From: JAZDJJ01 sp043804035 | GTDB taxonomy: Bacteria > Bacteroidota > Bacteroidia > Palsa-948 | Assembly (NCBI GenBank): GCA_043804035.1 | Contig: JAZDJJ010000153.1 | Coordinates: 1 to 27,855 of the forward strand | Direction: 5' to 3' | Length of the DNA: 27,855 bases | In this document: piece by piece, positions 7,502-14,748 of the stretch | Position numbering within the stretch: position 1 is the stretch's first letter | Layout of the letters: every line of letters starts with the position of its first letter | The notes under the pieces: generated by a model | Database searches by the model: none | What the model saw: the letters and a program-made list of their open reading frames with translations, nothing else | What the model was told of the DNA's origin: nothing | Translations under genes and position numbers: made by a program

Positions 7502-8320
7502 CTATCCAATGGAACAAGTTTCCTTTTTTCTTGCTTCTTCTTTTTCTATCAGTTCAAATGATGTAAGTATTTCTGCTTTGTTATTTTTTACTGCTACCGT
7601 ATGTTCAAAATGAGCAGATGGTTTTTTGTCGCTTGTTGAAACCGTCCATCCATCATCTCCTGTTTGCACATCTTTTTTTCCCATGTTGATCATCGGCTCA
7701 ATGGCTATTACTAATCCTTCTTCTAATCGTACTCCTGTTCCGCGTTTTCCGTAGTTTGGTACTTCAGGTGATTCGTGTAAACTTTTTCCGATTCCATGTC
7801 CCACTAATTCGCGTACTACGTTGTATCCGTATTCTTTTACATAACTTTCCACAGCACTGCTAATATCACCAATTCGTTTTCCTATTATTGCCATTTCAAT
7901 TCCTTTGTAGAGCGATTCTTTTGTTACCCGAATCAATTGTGATAATTCTTTTTTTATTTCTCCTACTGCAAATGTATAAGCCGAATCGCCATAAAAACCA
8001 TTTTTCAGAACTCCGCAATCAATGGAAACAATATCGCCTTCTTTCAGTTGATATGTTCCGGGAATTCCATGAACTACTTGCTCGTTTACCGAAATACAAA
8101 GTGAGTATTCAAAAACATCTTTTCCTCTGCGGTATCCTTTGAATGCAGGTTTTCCGCCATTATCGTTAATGAATATTTCTGCTATCTTATCAAGTTCTAT
8201 TGTGCTAATTCCCGATTTAATATTTTTCGCTACTTCGGCAAGTGTTTTAGAAACCAGCAAACAACTTTCACGAATCAATTCTATTTCTTCTCCAGTCTTG
8301 TAATATATTTTTTTACTCAT
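7502..8320 (-). CDS. map: Type I methionine aminopeptidase
   Basis: This 272-aa enzyme removes the initiator methionine from new proteins. The five metal ligands of the family are present: D101 (SIDCGV), D112 (YGDSAY), H175 (GHGIGKSLHE), E208 (AIEPMI) and E239 (HFEHT). H84 in HGIPG is the substrate-side histidine. It lies between secY and infA as in many S10/spc clusters. The 100-nt gap upstream is filled by an 8-unit heptamer array. The start at 8320 gives the normal length; no N-terminal zinc-finger extension is present. Confidence 0.98.
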   Translation of the reverse strand: MSKKIYYKTGEEIELIRESCLLVSKTLAEVAKNIKSGISTIELDKIAEIFINDNGGKPAFKGYRRGKDVFEYSLCISVNEQVVHGIPGTYQLKEGDIVSIDCGVLKNGFYGDSAYTFAVGEIKKELSQLIRVTKESLYKGIEMAIIGKRIGDISSAVESYVKEYGYNVVRELVGHGIGKSLHESPEVPNYGKRGTGVRLEEGLVIAIEPMINMGKKDVQTGDDGWTVSTSDKKPSAHFEHTVAVKNNKAEILTSFELIEKEEARKKETCSIG

Positions 8321-8361
8321 TGGGCATTTGGCATTACTAATTAGGGTTTGATTATACCCAT

Positions 8362-8417
8362 TTCTATCTTCTATCTTCTATCTTCTATTTGCTATCTTCT
8401 ATTTTCTATTTGCTATT
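8362..8417. repeat. 8-unit heptamer array between secY and map
   Basis: Eight consecutive 7-nt units, all close to ttctatc (ttctatt, tgctatc, tgctatt), run without phase slip and end 3 nt before the secY stop codon. On the transcribed strand the unit reads gatagaa or similar and lies in the leader of map. Confidence 0.93.
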
Positions 8418-8420
8418 TGT

Positions 8421-9758
8421 TTATGCTGTTGCCATGCTCATAGATGTTCTTCCTTTTATTTTTCCGGATTTCATCAATCCATCATAGTGTCGCATCAATA
8501 AATGACTTTCTATTTGTTGCAAAGTGTCAAGCATTACACCAACTAAAATAAGCAGTGATGTTCCTCCGTAGAATCTTGAAAATTGATCATTGATATCTAA
8601 AAAATTTCTTGCAAGAGCAGGCATGATGGCAACGAGTGAAAGAAAGATAGCGCCTGGCAAAGTTATTTTTGACATTATATCATCAATAAACTCTGCGGTT
8701 TTTTTTCCGGGTTTTATACCGGGAATAAATCCGCCATTGCGTTTCATATCATCTGCCATCTGCGTTGGATTTATCATGATAGCGGTATAGAAATATGTGA
8801 ATACAATATTTAACAGTGCGAAAATAAAATTATAGACAAAGCCGTTGTGATTAGAAAGAGCAGCAATTGCTCCACTCATTTGATTGGAAGAAGCAAAGCC
8901 GGCAATAGTTAAGGGAATGAACATAATTGCTTGTGCAAAGATGATTGGCATAACTCCGGCGGCATTTACTTTCAGCGGAATGTATTGGCGAATTCCACCA
9001 TATTGTTTGTTGCCGACAATTTTTTTTGCGAACTGAACCGGTATTTTCCGCGTTCCCTGAACGAGCAGAATGCAAGTAATGATGACAAAAAGCAAAAACA
9101 CTAATTCAAGAAGTAGCATGATAAGTCCGCCTCCTTTTGCTTCCATGCGTGTGGCAAATTCAGAAACAAAAGCAAAAGGAAGGTCAGCAATAATTCCAAT
9201 CATAATGATGAGTGAGATTCCGTTTCCAAGTCCTCTGTCAGTAATTTTTTCGCCGAGCCACATTACAAAGATGGTTCCCGCTACAAGAATGATAACAGTA
9301 GTTACCCACCAAAGAGTGGAAGGATCCGGAACAACGCCCGGATATCCTGTAAGTTGTGAAGCAATATATCCCGGTGCCTGCAAAACGGTAATCATAATGG
9401 TAAGAACGCGCGTATACTGATTAATTCTTTTTCTGCCGCTTTCGCCTTCTTTTTGCATACGTTGAAAATAAGGGAGTGCCATGCTTAACAATTGCATCAC
9501 GATGGAAGCAGAAATGTAAGGCATGATTCCGAGAGCGAAAATGGATGCACGTGAAAAGGCACCGCCTGCAAACATGTTAATGAGTCCGGCAAGTCCTTCG
9601 GCATCACCTTTTGCTTCCATAGCATCTCCATTAACACCGGGAAGCATTACAAACGAACCAAGCCGATAAATGAGAATGAAAACAAGAGTATAAATAATTT
9701 TGAAGCGAAGGTCTTCAATCGTAAAAATGTTTTTTATGGTTTGAATTAAGTTTTTCAT
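8421..9758 (-). CDS. secY: Protein translocase subunit SecY
   Basis: This 445-aa integral membrane protein has the hydrophobicity of ten transmembrane helices. It carries the SecY signatures LPGVNGDAM (plug region), LINMFAGGAFSRASIFALGI and MPYISASIVMQLLSMALP, plus cytoplasmic loops such as WLGEKITDRGLGNGISLIIM and GFIPGIKPGKKTAEFID. SecY forms the channel for secreted and membrane proteins with SecE and SecG. Unlike most bacteria, rplO does not immediately precede it: an unknown 129-aa gene and about 640 nt of low-coding sequence intervene. Confidence 0.98.
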   Translation of the reverse strand: MKNLIQTIKNIFTIEDLRFKIIYTLVFILIYRLGSFVMLPGVNGDAMEAKGDAEGLAGLINMFAGGAFSRASIFALGIMPYISASIVMQLLSMALPYFQRMQKEGESGRKRINQYTRVLTIMITVLQAPGYIASQLTGYPGVVPDPSTLWWVTTVIILVAGTIFVMWLGEKITDRGLGNGISLIIMIGIIADLPFAFVSEFATRMEAKGGGLIMLLLELVFLLFVIITCILLVQGTRKIPVQFAKKIVGNKQYGGIRQYIPLKVNAAGVMPIIFAQAIMFIPLTIAGFASSNQMSGAIAALSNHNGFVYNFIFALLNIVFTYFYTAIMINPTQMADDMKRNGGFIPGIKPGKKTAEFIDDIMSKITLPGAIFLSLVAIMPALARNFLDINDQFSRFYGGTSLLILVGVMLDTLQQIESHLLMRHYDGLMKSGKIKGRTSMSMATA

Positions 9759-10095
9759 AATGTATTTGAATGTTTAAAATATATGGTATAAAATATCACT
9801 GTTATTCGCCTAAACATAAAAACGCAACATTGTCCATTATAAAAAGGATACGACTTTATAAAAAGTATCTCCCCTGTTTTATTTTATCTTCTAATTTTCA
9901 TAGATAAAACTATGATTTACGCAAAAAAAGATAATTCTGCCACAAAGATTCACTAAGAAAATTCACTAATTTATTGATTAGCAATAAATTTGTGATAAAA
10001 CAAACTTCTATGTAAGTCCAATAATCAATAGTTCGGCTTCGGCTCACTACCTGTCTGCCGTCTGCACAGGCAGGCAAGTAATCAATATTCAATAT
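9759..10095. other. 337-nt gene-free gap upstream of secY
   Basis: The gap holds AT-rich non-coding sequence at 9759-10015, then a dispersed repeat at 10021-10050, a small hairpin (stem 10050-10057 with 10067-10074, 9-nt loop), and the start of a heptamer array. I found no TAnnTTTG box oriented toward secY. A 60-codon minus-strand frame here is built largely from the repeat and is not credible as a gene. Confidence 0.6.
10021..10050 (-). repeat. Dispersed 30-nt repeat, copy A (inverted relative to copy at 14312-14341)
   Basis: The 30 nt are the exact reverse complement of 14312-14341. The core is GTAGTGAGCCGAAGCCGAAC on the minus strand, followed by heptamer-like tattgat sequence. Compared with the other copy, this one has about 25 nt of extra hairpin-forming sequence inserted between the flanking attacttg and the core. 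Confidence 0.9.
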
Positions 10096-10107
10096 TCAAT
10101 AATCAAT
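10080..10107. repeat. 4-unit heptamer array over the 3' end of the 129-aa gene
   Basis: Units aatcaat, attcaat, attcaat and aatcaat follow without phase slip. The array overlaps the last codons and the stop of the unknown gene ending at 10096, so the last residues (RIDY) are encoded within repeat sequence. Confidence 0.8.
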
Positions 10108-10485
10108 TCTCAACCAACAGGCGGCTTTCCCTTTGGTCTGCCCGGAGATCTTTTGTATTCCGATTTTTTTTTTTCTGCCTAAACTTTGAAGTTGATTGCT
10201 ATCACCACCAAATTGAGCAATCACTTGTTCAATCGCTCCCAAAATATAATTGTGAAAATCCCATTCGGCTTTCACTTTATTATCACGGGCGGCTTTAAGC
10301 ATATCAATAGCCACTTGTTCTGCATCTGCTGTGGTTTTGATACTGCCCTGAATCTTATCACCATTTGCAATGGTGTATGCTGTGTTCATAGGTATATAAC
10401 CTACTGTTGCTTTAAGAGAGATAAATGTGTTTTCGTCTTCTTTAAGCTTTTTTGGAGACAATTGTATGGTTTGGTTTTTTGCCAT
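10096..10485 (-). CDS. Unknown 129-aa protein between rplO and secY
   Basis: I do not recognise a named family. The protein begins MAKNQTIQLSPKKLKEDENT, has no signal peptide or membrane segment, is rich in lysine, alanine and glutamine, and has a probably helical centre (TTADAEQVAIDMLKAARDNK) followed by AEWDFHNYILGAIEQVIAQF, GGDSNQLQSLGRKKK and a basic tail. The EW-x-FHN-x-ILG pattern recalls small Bacteroidota hypothetical proteins, from memory only. A cytosolic location is inferred. It sits alone inside the spc part of the operon, 303 nt after rplO and 337 nt before secY, in the operon's direction. Its last codons lie in a heptamer array, so the original C-terminus may have been altered. 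Confidence 0.7.
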   Translation of the reverse strand: MAKNQTIQLSPKKLKEDENTFISLKATVGYIPMNTAYTIANGDKIQGSIKTTADAEQVAIDMLKAARDNKVKAEWDFHNYILGAIEQVIAQFGGDSNQLQSLGRKKKIGIQKISGQTKGKAACWLRIDY

Positions 10486-10788
10486 TTTGTTTTTGTTTTT
10501 AGTTTATATTATGAATGTTTTTATTATCAAAAGCGGTTTCTTGATATACTAAATAACATTGTGTCATAAATAATGCCGATCTTGACACCTGTATGTAAGA
10601 GAAACAGAACTGTATGTAAGAGAAACAGGACTGTATGTAAGACATAGGCATCTGTAAGCAATCTTTATTTGATTGTAAATAAAAAGTCGCAAACAAAAAT
10701 TGATTATTGCTATAAAAACAGTATGTATTTAATTTTCCCCTTTGAGTAAAGATTGAAAATTTATGTTTCATAGAGGGGAAGATATTTT
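10486..10788. other. 303-nt gap between rplO and the unknown gene, with a 21-nt repeat
   Basis: The gap contains a tandem repeat of period 21 nt starting at 10589, 10610 and 10631 (ctgtatgtaagagaaacag in the first two; the third breaks after ctgtatgtaaga). I found no L30 reading frame and no clear promoter box. A 90-codon minus-strand frame crosses it and encodes SYIQ-x-CF repeats, but its composition looks like translated repeat rather than a protein. Confidence 0.6.
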
Positions 10789-11262
10789 TTAGATATTCGT
10801 TTGCGACTTTTGCTTAATGAGTACTTCTGCTTTTCCGCCTTTTGCTTCAATAGATGTTTTTGCAGAAGCAGAAAAAGCGTGGGCTTTCACATTCACTTTT
10901 GTTTTCAGTTCTCCCCGTCCGAGTATTTTCACTAAATCTTTTTTTGATACCAAGCCATTCTCTATAAAAGTGGCTATCTCAAATGAATTTATATTTTTTT
11001 CATCGGCAAGTTTTTGAATAGTGTCAAGATTTACAGGAGTATATTCTCTTCTGAAAATATTAGTAAATCCAAATTTTGGCACTCTTCTTTGCAAAGGCAT
11101 CTGTCCGCCTTCGTGAGCTCTTTTTTGTTGATAACCAGCGCGTGCTTGCTGTCCGTTATTTCCACGTGTGGATGTTCCTCCTTTTCCGGATCCTTGTCCG
11201 CGTCCTATACGTTTGGATTTATGAATTGCTCCTTTGGCGTATGATAAGTTATGTAATTCCAT
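10789..11262 (-). CDS. rplO: Large-subunit ribosomal protein L15
   Basis: This 157-aa protein opens MELHNLSYAKGAIHKSKRIG, followed by the glycine-rich RGQGSGKGGTSTRGNNGQQA typical of L15. It continues with GGQMPLQRRVPKFGFTN and the C-terminal domain with KILGRGELKTKVNVKAHAFS, SASAKTSIEAKGGKAEVL. L15 is a late-assembly 50S protein that binds 23S rRNA. Only 54 nt separate it from rpsE, so the L30 gene that normally lies between them is absent. secY does not follow directly. Confidence 0.97.
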   Translation of the reverse strand: MELHNLSYAKGAIHKSKRIGRGQGSGKGGTSTRGNNGQQARAGYQQKRAHEGGQMPLQRRVPKFGFTNIFRREYTPVNLDTIQKLADEKNINSFEIATFIENGLVSKKDLVKILGRGELKTKVNVKAHAFSASAKTSIEAKGGKAEVLIKQKSQTNI

Positions 11263-11316
11263 ATTATGCTAACATTAATTTGTTTTTGTAAATTTTCTTT
11301 TAATTTTTAATTGACA

Positions 11317-11835
11317 TTATCCTCCAAAAACTTTATCAAGTGTTATACCGCGATTTTTAGCAACTGTAGCGGGGTCCCTTAATTTCATCAATGCATCCAT
11401 CGTTGCTTTCACCACGTTATGCGGATTTGATGATCTCATTGATTTAGCCAGCACATCAGTAACACCAGCACTTTCTAAAATAGCACGCATAGCACCTCCG
11501 GCAATAACACCGGTACCATGTGATGCAGGTTTTAAAAAAATACGTGAACCACCAAACTTTCCATACTGAATGTGAGGAACAGTGCCTTTAATAAGAGGCA
11601 CTTTTACTAAATTTTTTTTGGCATCATCAACTCCTTTGGCAATAGCATCAGCTATTTCGCGGGCTTTACCGAGTCCGTAACCAACAACACCTTTGCCGTT
11701 TCCTACAACAACAATAGCGGAGAAACTAAAAGTGCGTCCGCCTTTGGTAACTTTTGTTACACGTTGAACCGACACAAGCCGATCTTTTAATTCCAACTCA
11801 CTTGATTTAACTCTTTTAATTGTTTCTTTTGTCAT
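11317..11835 (-). CDS. rpsE: Small-subunit ribosomal protein S5
   Basis: This 172-aa S5 has the double-stranded RNA-binding-like N-terminal domain (LKDRLVSVQRVTKVTKGGRT, GNGKGVVGYGLGKAREIADA) and the C-terminal S5 fold (IFLKPASHGTGVIAGGAMRA, AGVTDVLAKSMRSSNPHNVV). S5 contributes to decoding fidelity and helicase activity at the mRNA entry. It normally follows rplR directly; here two paralogous membrane-protein genes (11875-12873) separate them. Confidence 0.98.
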   Translation of the reverse strand: MTKETIKRVKSSELELKDRLVSVQRVTKVTKGGRTFSFSAIVVVGNGKGVVGYGLGKAREIADAIAKGVDDAKKNLVKVPLIKGTVPHIQYGKFGGSRIFLKPASHGTGVIAGGAMRAILESAGVTDVLAKSMRSSNPHNVVKATMDALMKLRDPATVAKNRGITLDKVFGG

Positions 11836-11874
11836 TTTTATTTTTATTTATTTTATTTAATTCAAATTACATTT

Positions 11875-12327
11875 TCAAAGCAAACTATATGTCCTGAGTG
11901 CTTCGGCTATTTTATTATCCGTCTTTGCCAGTTCTCGCCAAACATGAATACTTTGAGATGTTTTTTTAATTTGGTCTTCTATTAATGATCTGATGTTCTC
12001 CATAGAGGATTCTATTTCTTTTACTTTGGTTTCAAAAGGACGAATCATCGTACGTCTGTCCCATATAGCAAAGCCAATAGTAGATGCAGTGATAGCACAA
12101 AACAATACTATTAACCAGCCAATGTAAGTATTGGTTTGTTCAAAACGGTTATTTATATCTGCTCGTAATTCTTCAAAACGTTTGTCATGTTGTTCTAATA
12201 TTGCTTCCATTCTGATAAGACGATCTCTGTCTGCTTGAGTAAAAGTATTTTGAGCAGAAGAATTATCAGTAAAAAATCCGAAATTAAAAGTTAGAATTAT
12301 TGCAATTAAAATACTTTTTGTTTTCAT
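11875..12327 (-). CDS. Exported coiled-coil single-pass membrane protein, copy 1 of a tandem pair
   Basis: This 150-aa protein has no assigned function. Visible are a signal peptide (MKTKSILIAIILTFNFGFF to SSAQ, about 1-26), then a short predicted coiled coil with RLIRMEAILEQHDKRFEELR (about 36-55) and NNRFEQTNTYIG. Next come one transmembrane helix WLIVLFCAITASTIGFAIW (about 70-88), a basic turn (DRRTMIRPF), and a charged helical tail ending IAEALRTYSLL. The charge pattern suggests N-out, C-in in the inner membrane. It is about 85% or more identical by eye to the neighbour at 12352 over the shared part. It sits between rplR and rpsE, co-oriented, with gaps of 24 and 39 nt. Confidence 0.8.
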   Translation of the reverse strand: MKTKSILIAIILTFNFGFFTDNSSAQNTFTQADRDRLIRMEAILEQHDKRFEELRADINNRFEQTNTYIGWLIVLFCAITASTIGFAIWDRRTMIRPFETKVKEIESSMENIRSLIEDQIKKTSQSIHVWRELAKTDNKIAEALRTYSLL

Positions 12328-12351
12328 ATAAAAAAGTTTATCATATCATTT

Positions 12352-12873
12352 TCAAAGCAAACTATATGTCCTGAGTGCTTCGGCTATTTTATTATCCGTC
12401 TTTGCCAGTTCGCGCCAAACATGAATACTTTGAGATGTTTTTTTAATTTGGTCTTCTATTAATGATCTGATGTTCTCTATAGAGGATTCTACTTCTTTTA
12501 CTTTGGTTTCAAAAGGACGAACCATAGTGCGTCTGTCCCATATAGCAAAACCAATAGTAGATGCAGTGATGGCACAAAACAATGCTATCAACCAGCCAAT
12601 GTAAGTATTGGTTTGTTCAAAACGATTATTCATATCGGCTCGTAATTCTTCAGAACGTTTATCAACGGATTCAAAACGTGCATTCATATCTGCTCGTAAT
12701 TCTTCAAAACGTTTATCAATTTGTTCAAAACGTTTGTCATGTTGTTCTAATATTGCTTCCATTCTGATAAGACGGTCTCTGTCTGCTTGAGTAAAAGTAT
12801 TTTGAGCAGAAGAATTTGATGTCCAAAATCCAAAAGTTAAAAACAGAACAATTATCAATATTAATTTTTTCAT
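12352..12873 (-). CDS. Exported coiled-coil single-pass membrane protein, copy 2 of a tandem pair
   Basis: This 173-aa paralogue of the next gene has the same order of parts: signal peptide (MKKLILIIVLFLTFGFW to SSAQ), coiled coil, transmembrane helix WLIALFCAITASTIGFAIW, and a near-identical tail. It has 25 extra residues from internal repetition of a DKRFEELRADMN unit, giving a longer stalk. I chose ATG 12873 because the DNA upstream of it aligns with that upstream of copy 1; ATGs at 12888 and 12885 are in frame and would add MMINF. The stop-to-stop distance of the pair is 477 nt. Coiled-coil sequence of this type is common in small phage-like and membrane proteins, so function is not inferred. 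Confidence 0.8.
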   Translation of the reverse strand: MKKLILIIVLFLTFGFWTSNSSAQNTFTQADRDRLIRMEAILEQHDKRFEQIDKRFEELRADMNARFESVDKRSEELRADMNNRFEQTNTYIGWLIALFCAITASTIGFAIWDRRTMVRPFETKVKEVESSIENIRSLIEDQIKKTSQSIHVWRELAKTDNKIAEALRTYSLL

Positions 12874-12913
12874 AAAATTTATCATCAATTATTTTTCTGT
12901 ATAATATCAATTA

Positions 12914-13273
12914 TTAAAATTTTAATCCCGATTCGCGTGCAGCATCAGCCAATGCTTTTACTCTGCCGTGATACAAATATCCACCTCGGTCAAAAACAAC
13001 ATTGCTGATTCCTTTGCCGATAGATTTTTTAGCAATTTCGGAACCAATTACTTTTGCCTGTTCTGTTTTATTTTTTCCTGATAATTCTTTGATAACAGAT
13101 TTCCCGAGTGATGAAGCGGCAACGATTGTTTTCCCTGTTGAGTCGTCAACTAACTGGGCATAGATTTCGCTATTGCTTCTGAATACCACCAGTCGTGGTC
13201 GTGCAGTATTGCCGCTTATTTTACTGCGAATTCTTTTTTTTATTCTAATCCTACGAAGAGCTTTTTTATTCAT
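12914..13273 (-). CDS. rplR: Large-subunit ribosomal protein L18
   Basis: This 119-aa protein carries the L18 pattern: a basic N-terminus (MNKKALRRIRIKKRIRSKIS), RPRLVVFRSNSEIYAQLVDD, then VVFDRGGYLYHGRVKALADA and ARESGLKF at the end. L18 binds 5S rRNA together with L5, which is encoded four genes upstream. It follows rplF by 39 nt, a gap that holds a three-unit heptamer array. The next expected gene, rpsE, is displaced by the tandem membrane-protein pair. Confidence 0.97.
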   Translation of the reverse strand: MNKKALRRIRIKKRIRSKISGNTARPRLVVFRSNSEIYAQLVDDSTGKTIVAASSLGKSVIKELSGKNKTEQAKVIGSEIAKKSIGKGISNVVFDRGGYLYHGRVKALADAARESGLKF

Positions 13274-13294
13274 TTTAATTTTTTGTTTTTTAAA

Positions 13295-13315
13295 TTTTCT
13301 ATTTTCTATTTTCTA
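13295..13315. repeat. 3-unit heptamer array between rplF and rplR
   Basis: Three consecutive ttttcta units precede tttag. The third unit includes the rplF stop codon (13313-13315). On the transcribed strand the unit reads tagaaaa. It is short, so by itself it could be chance; it is listed because it matches the period of the longer arrays. Confidence 0.6.
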
Positions 13316-13876
13316 TTTAGCAGCTGTGGCTGCTGTCTTTCCGGCTTTTCTTCTCAATCGTTCTCCAGCGAACTTAATACCTTTGCCTTTGTATGGTTCA
13401 GGAGGACGGATAGAACGTATTTTGGCGGCAACTTGCCCGAGCAATTGTTTATCGGCACAATGTAAAGTGATGATAGGGTTGCTGCTTCTTTCTGTTTTTG
13501 TTTCTAATTTTATTTCTTTGGGTAATTCAAATACAACGTTATGTGAATATCCCGTACTCAGTTCTAATTGTTGTCCTTTGTGCGTGGCTTTGTAGCCAAC
13601 ACCCACAAGTTCTTGTACGATTTTATATCCTTCACTAACACCTTTTACCATGTTTGATAAAAGAGACCTGTACATACCGTGCATGGCTTTGTGACGTTTT
13701 TGTTCAGTCGGACGTTTAATCAAGATTTTCCCATCTTCTATTTTTATCATAATAGAAGGATCAACCGTTTGAGTAAGTTCGCCCATTTTTCCTTTTATGG
13801 TAACTACATTTTTGTCCGATACATTTACATGTACATCTTGCGGAATATTAATGGGTATTTTTCCTATTTTTGACAT
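13313..13876 (-). CDS. rplF: Large-subunit ribosomal protein L6
   Basis: This 187-aa L6 starts MSKIGKIPINIPQDVHVNVS and has two copies of the L6 alpha/beta fold. The family signature PEPYKGKGIKFAGERLRRKA is near the C-terminus, followed by GKTAATAAK. L6 binds helix 97 of 23S rRNA near the factor-binding site. It is separated from rpsH by 12 nt. The short alanine/lysine tail is modest compared with the other extended ribosomal proteins here. Confidence 0.98.
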   Translation of the reverse strand: MSKIGKIPINIPQDVHVNVSDKNVVTIKGKMGELTQTVDPSIMIKIEDGKILIKRPTEQKRHKAMHGMYRSLLSNMVKGVSEGYKIVQELVGVGYKATHKGQQLELSTGYSHNVVFELPKEIKLETKTERSSNPIITLHCADKQLLGQVAAKIRSIRPPEPYKGKGIKFAGERLRRKAGKTAATAAK

Positions 13877-13888
13877 GATTTTAAATTT

Positions 13889-14281
13889 TTAATAAATATA
13901 ACAAATTACTTCACCACCCACATTCATTTTGCGTGCTTCTTTATCGGTTATTACACCTTTTTCGGTAGAAAGAATTGCAATACCGAGTCCATTTAACACG
14001 CGTGGTATTGTTTCAACTTTAGAAAACTTTCTGAGTCCGGGTCTGCTCACACGTTGAATTTTTTGAATGGCAGATTTTTTAGTAACAGGATGATACTTTA
14101 ATGCAATCTTTATCGTATCCTGAACTTTATTTTCTTTTATTTTGTAATCAAGTATGTATCCTTTGTCTTTCAGAATTTTTGTAATTTCTTTTTTAAGACC
14201 GGATGCAGGAATTTCCACTATCCTGTGATTTGCTTTTATCGCGTTTCTTATCTGCGTTAAAAAATCTCCAATTGTATCCAT
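13889..14281 (-). CDS. rpsH: Small-subunit ribosomal protein S8
   Basis: This 130-aa S8 has MDTIGDFLTQIRNAIKANHR at the start, the central SRPGLRKFSKVETIPRVLNG, and the C-terminal signature GIAILSTEKGVITDKEARKM ending in GGEVICYIY. S8 binds 16S helix 21 and, in E. coli, represses the spc operon; no equivalent mRNA site was identified here. The 142-nt gap to rpsN is long for this operon and holds two heptamer clusters and a dispersed repeat. Confidence 0.98.
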   Translation of the reverse strand: MDTIGDFLTQIRNAIKANHRIVEIPASGLKKEITKILKDKGYILDYKIKENKVQDTIKIALKYHPVTKKSAIQKIQRVSRPGLRKFSKVETIPRVLNGLGIAILSTEKGVITDKEARKMNVGGEVICYIY

Positions 14282-14284
14282 TAG

Positions 14285-14351
14285 TTATTGATTATTGATT
14301 ATTGATTACTTGTAGTGAGCCGAAGCCGAACTATTGATTATTGATTATTGA
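14285..14351. repeat. Two heptamer clusters flanking dispersed repeat copy B, upstream of rpsH
   Basis: Three ttattga units at 14285-14305 are followed by a GTAGTGAGCCGAAGCCGAAC core, then a second cluster at 14331-14351 (ctattga, ttattga, ttattga). A second, partly different copy of the ttacttgtagtga segment follows, so the whole is about two tandem copies of a unit near 46-48 nt. Positions 14312-14341 are the exact reverse complement of 10021-10050. Confidence 0.85.
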
Positions 14352-14423
14352 TTACTTGTAGTGATCTTGCCAAACTATTGATTATCAACTGCATTTCATT
14401 TATCATTTATCATTATTTTAGTT

Positions 14424-14693
14424 TTACCAACTTGCTTTAGTTACACCGGGAATTTTTCCGTTCAGCGCCCATTCTCTGAAGACGAGACGAGAAATTCCAA
14501 ATTGACGTGAATAAGCGCGTGCCCGTCCTGTTATTTTACAGCGATTATGCAATCGTACTTTGGACGAATTACGTGGAAGTTTACTTAATCCAATGTAATC
14601 ACCTGCTTCTTTAAGAACTTTGCGTCTTTCAGCGTATTGCTCTACGAGTTTTTCACGTTTTCTTTGTCTTGCCTTGATACTTTCTTTTGCCAT
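14424..14693 (-). CDS. rpsN: Small-subunit ribosomal protein S14, long zinc-free form
   Basis: This 89-aa protein starts MAKESIKARQRKREKLVEQY and ends SRLVFREWALNGKIPGVTKA SW, with the S14 core RLHNRCKITGRARAYSRQFG. It is the longer S14 type and lacks the CxxC pair of the zinc-binding short form, keeping only one cysteine. S14 assembles late into the 30S head. It lies between rplE and rpsH in the standard order. Confidence 0.98.
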   Translation of the reverse strand: MAKESIKARQRKREKLVEQYAERRKVLKEAGDYIGLSKLPRNSSKVRLHNRCKITGRARAYSRQFGISRLVFREWALNGKIPGVTKASW

Positions 14694-14748
14694 GAAAAAT
14701 AAATTTAATTGTAATTTGGTTGTATTATTTTTTTTATTTCCGTATAGA

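Noticed and set aside
7389..7517. 43-codon N-terminal extension of IF-1
   Set aside because: It is hydrophobic, overlaps the end of map and the candidate promoter boxes, and IF-1 has a well-defined start at MAKQ.
10050..10074. Intrinsic terminator after the 129-aa gene
   Set aside because: An 8-bp stem with one G-T pair exists, but no U-rich run follows on the minus strand, and it belongs to a dispersed repeat.
9910..10092. Minus-strand 60-codon frame (LPACADGRQ-containing)
   Set aside because: Most of its start is the dispersed repeat and hairpin block; this is a by-product of repeat sequence.
10499..10771. Minus-strand 90-codon frame with SYIQ-x-CF repeats
   Set aside because: Its centre is the translated 21-nt tandem repeat, the composition is Phe/Tyr/Cys-heavy without a domain, and no start or promoter signal supports it.
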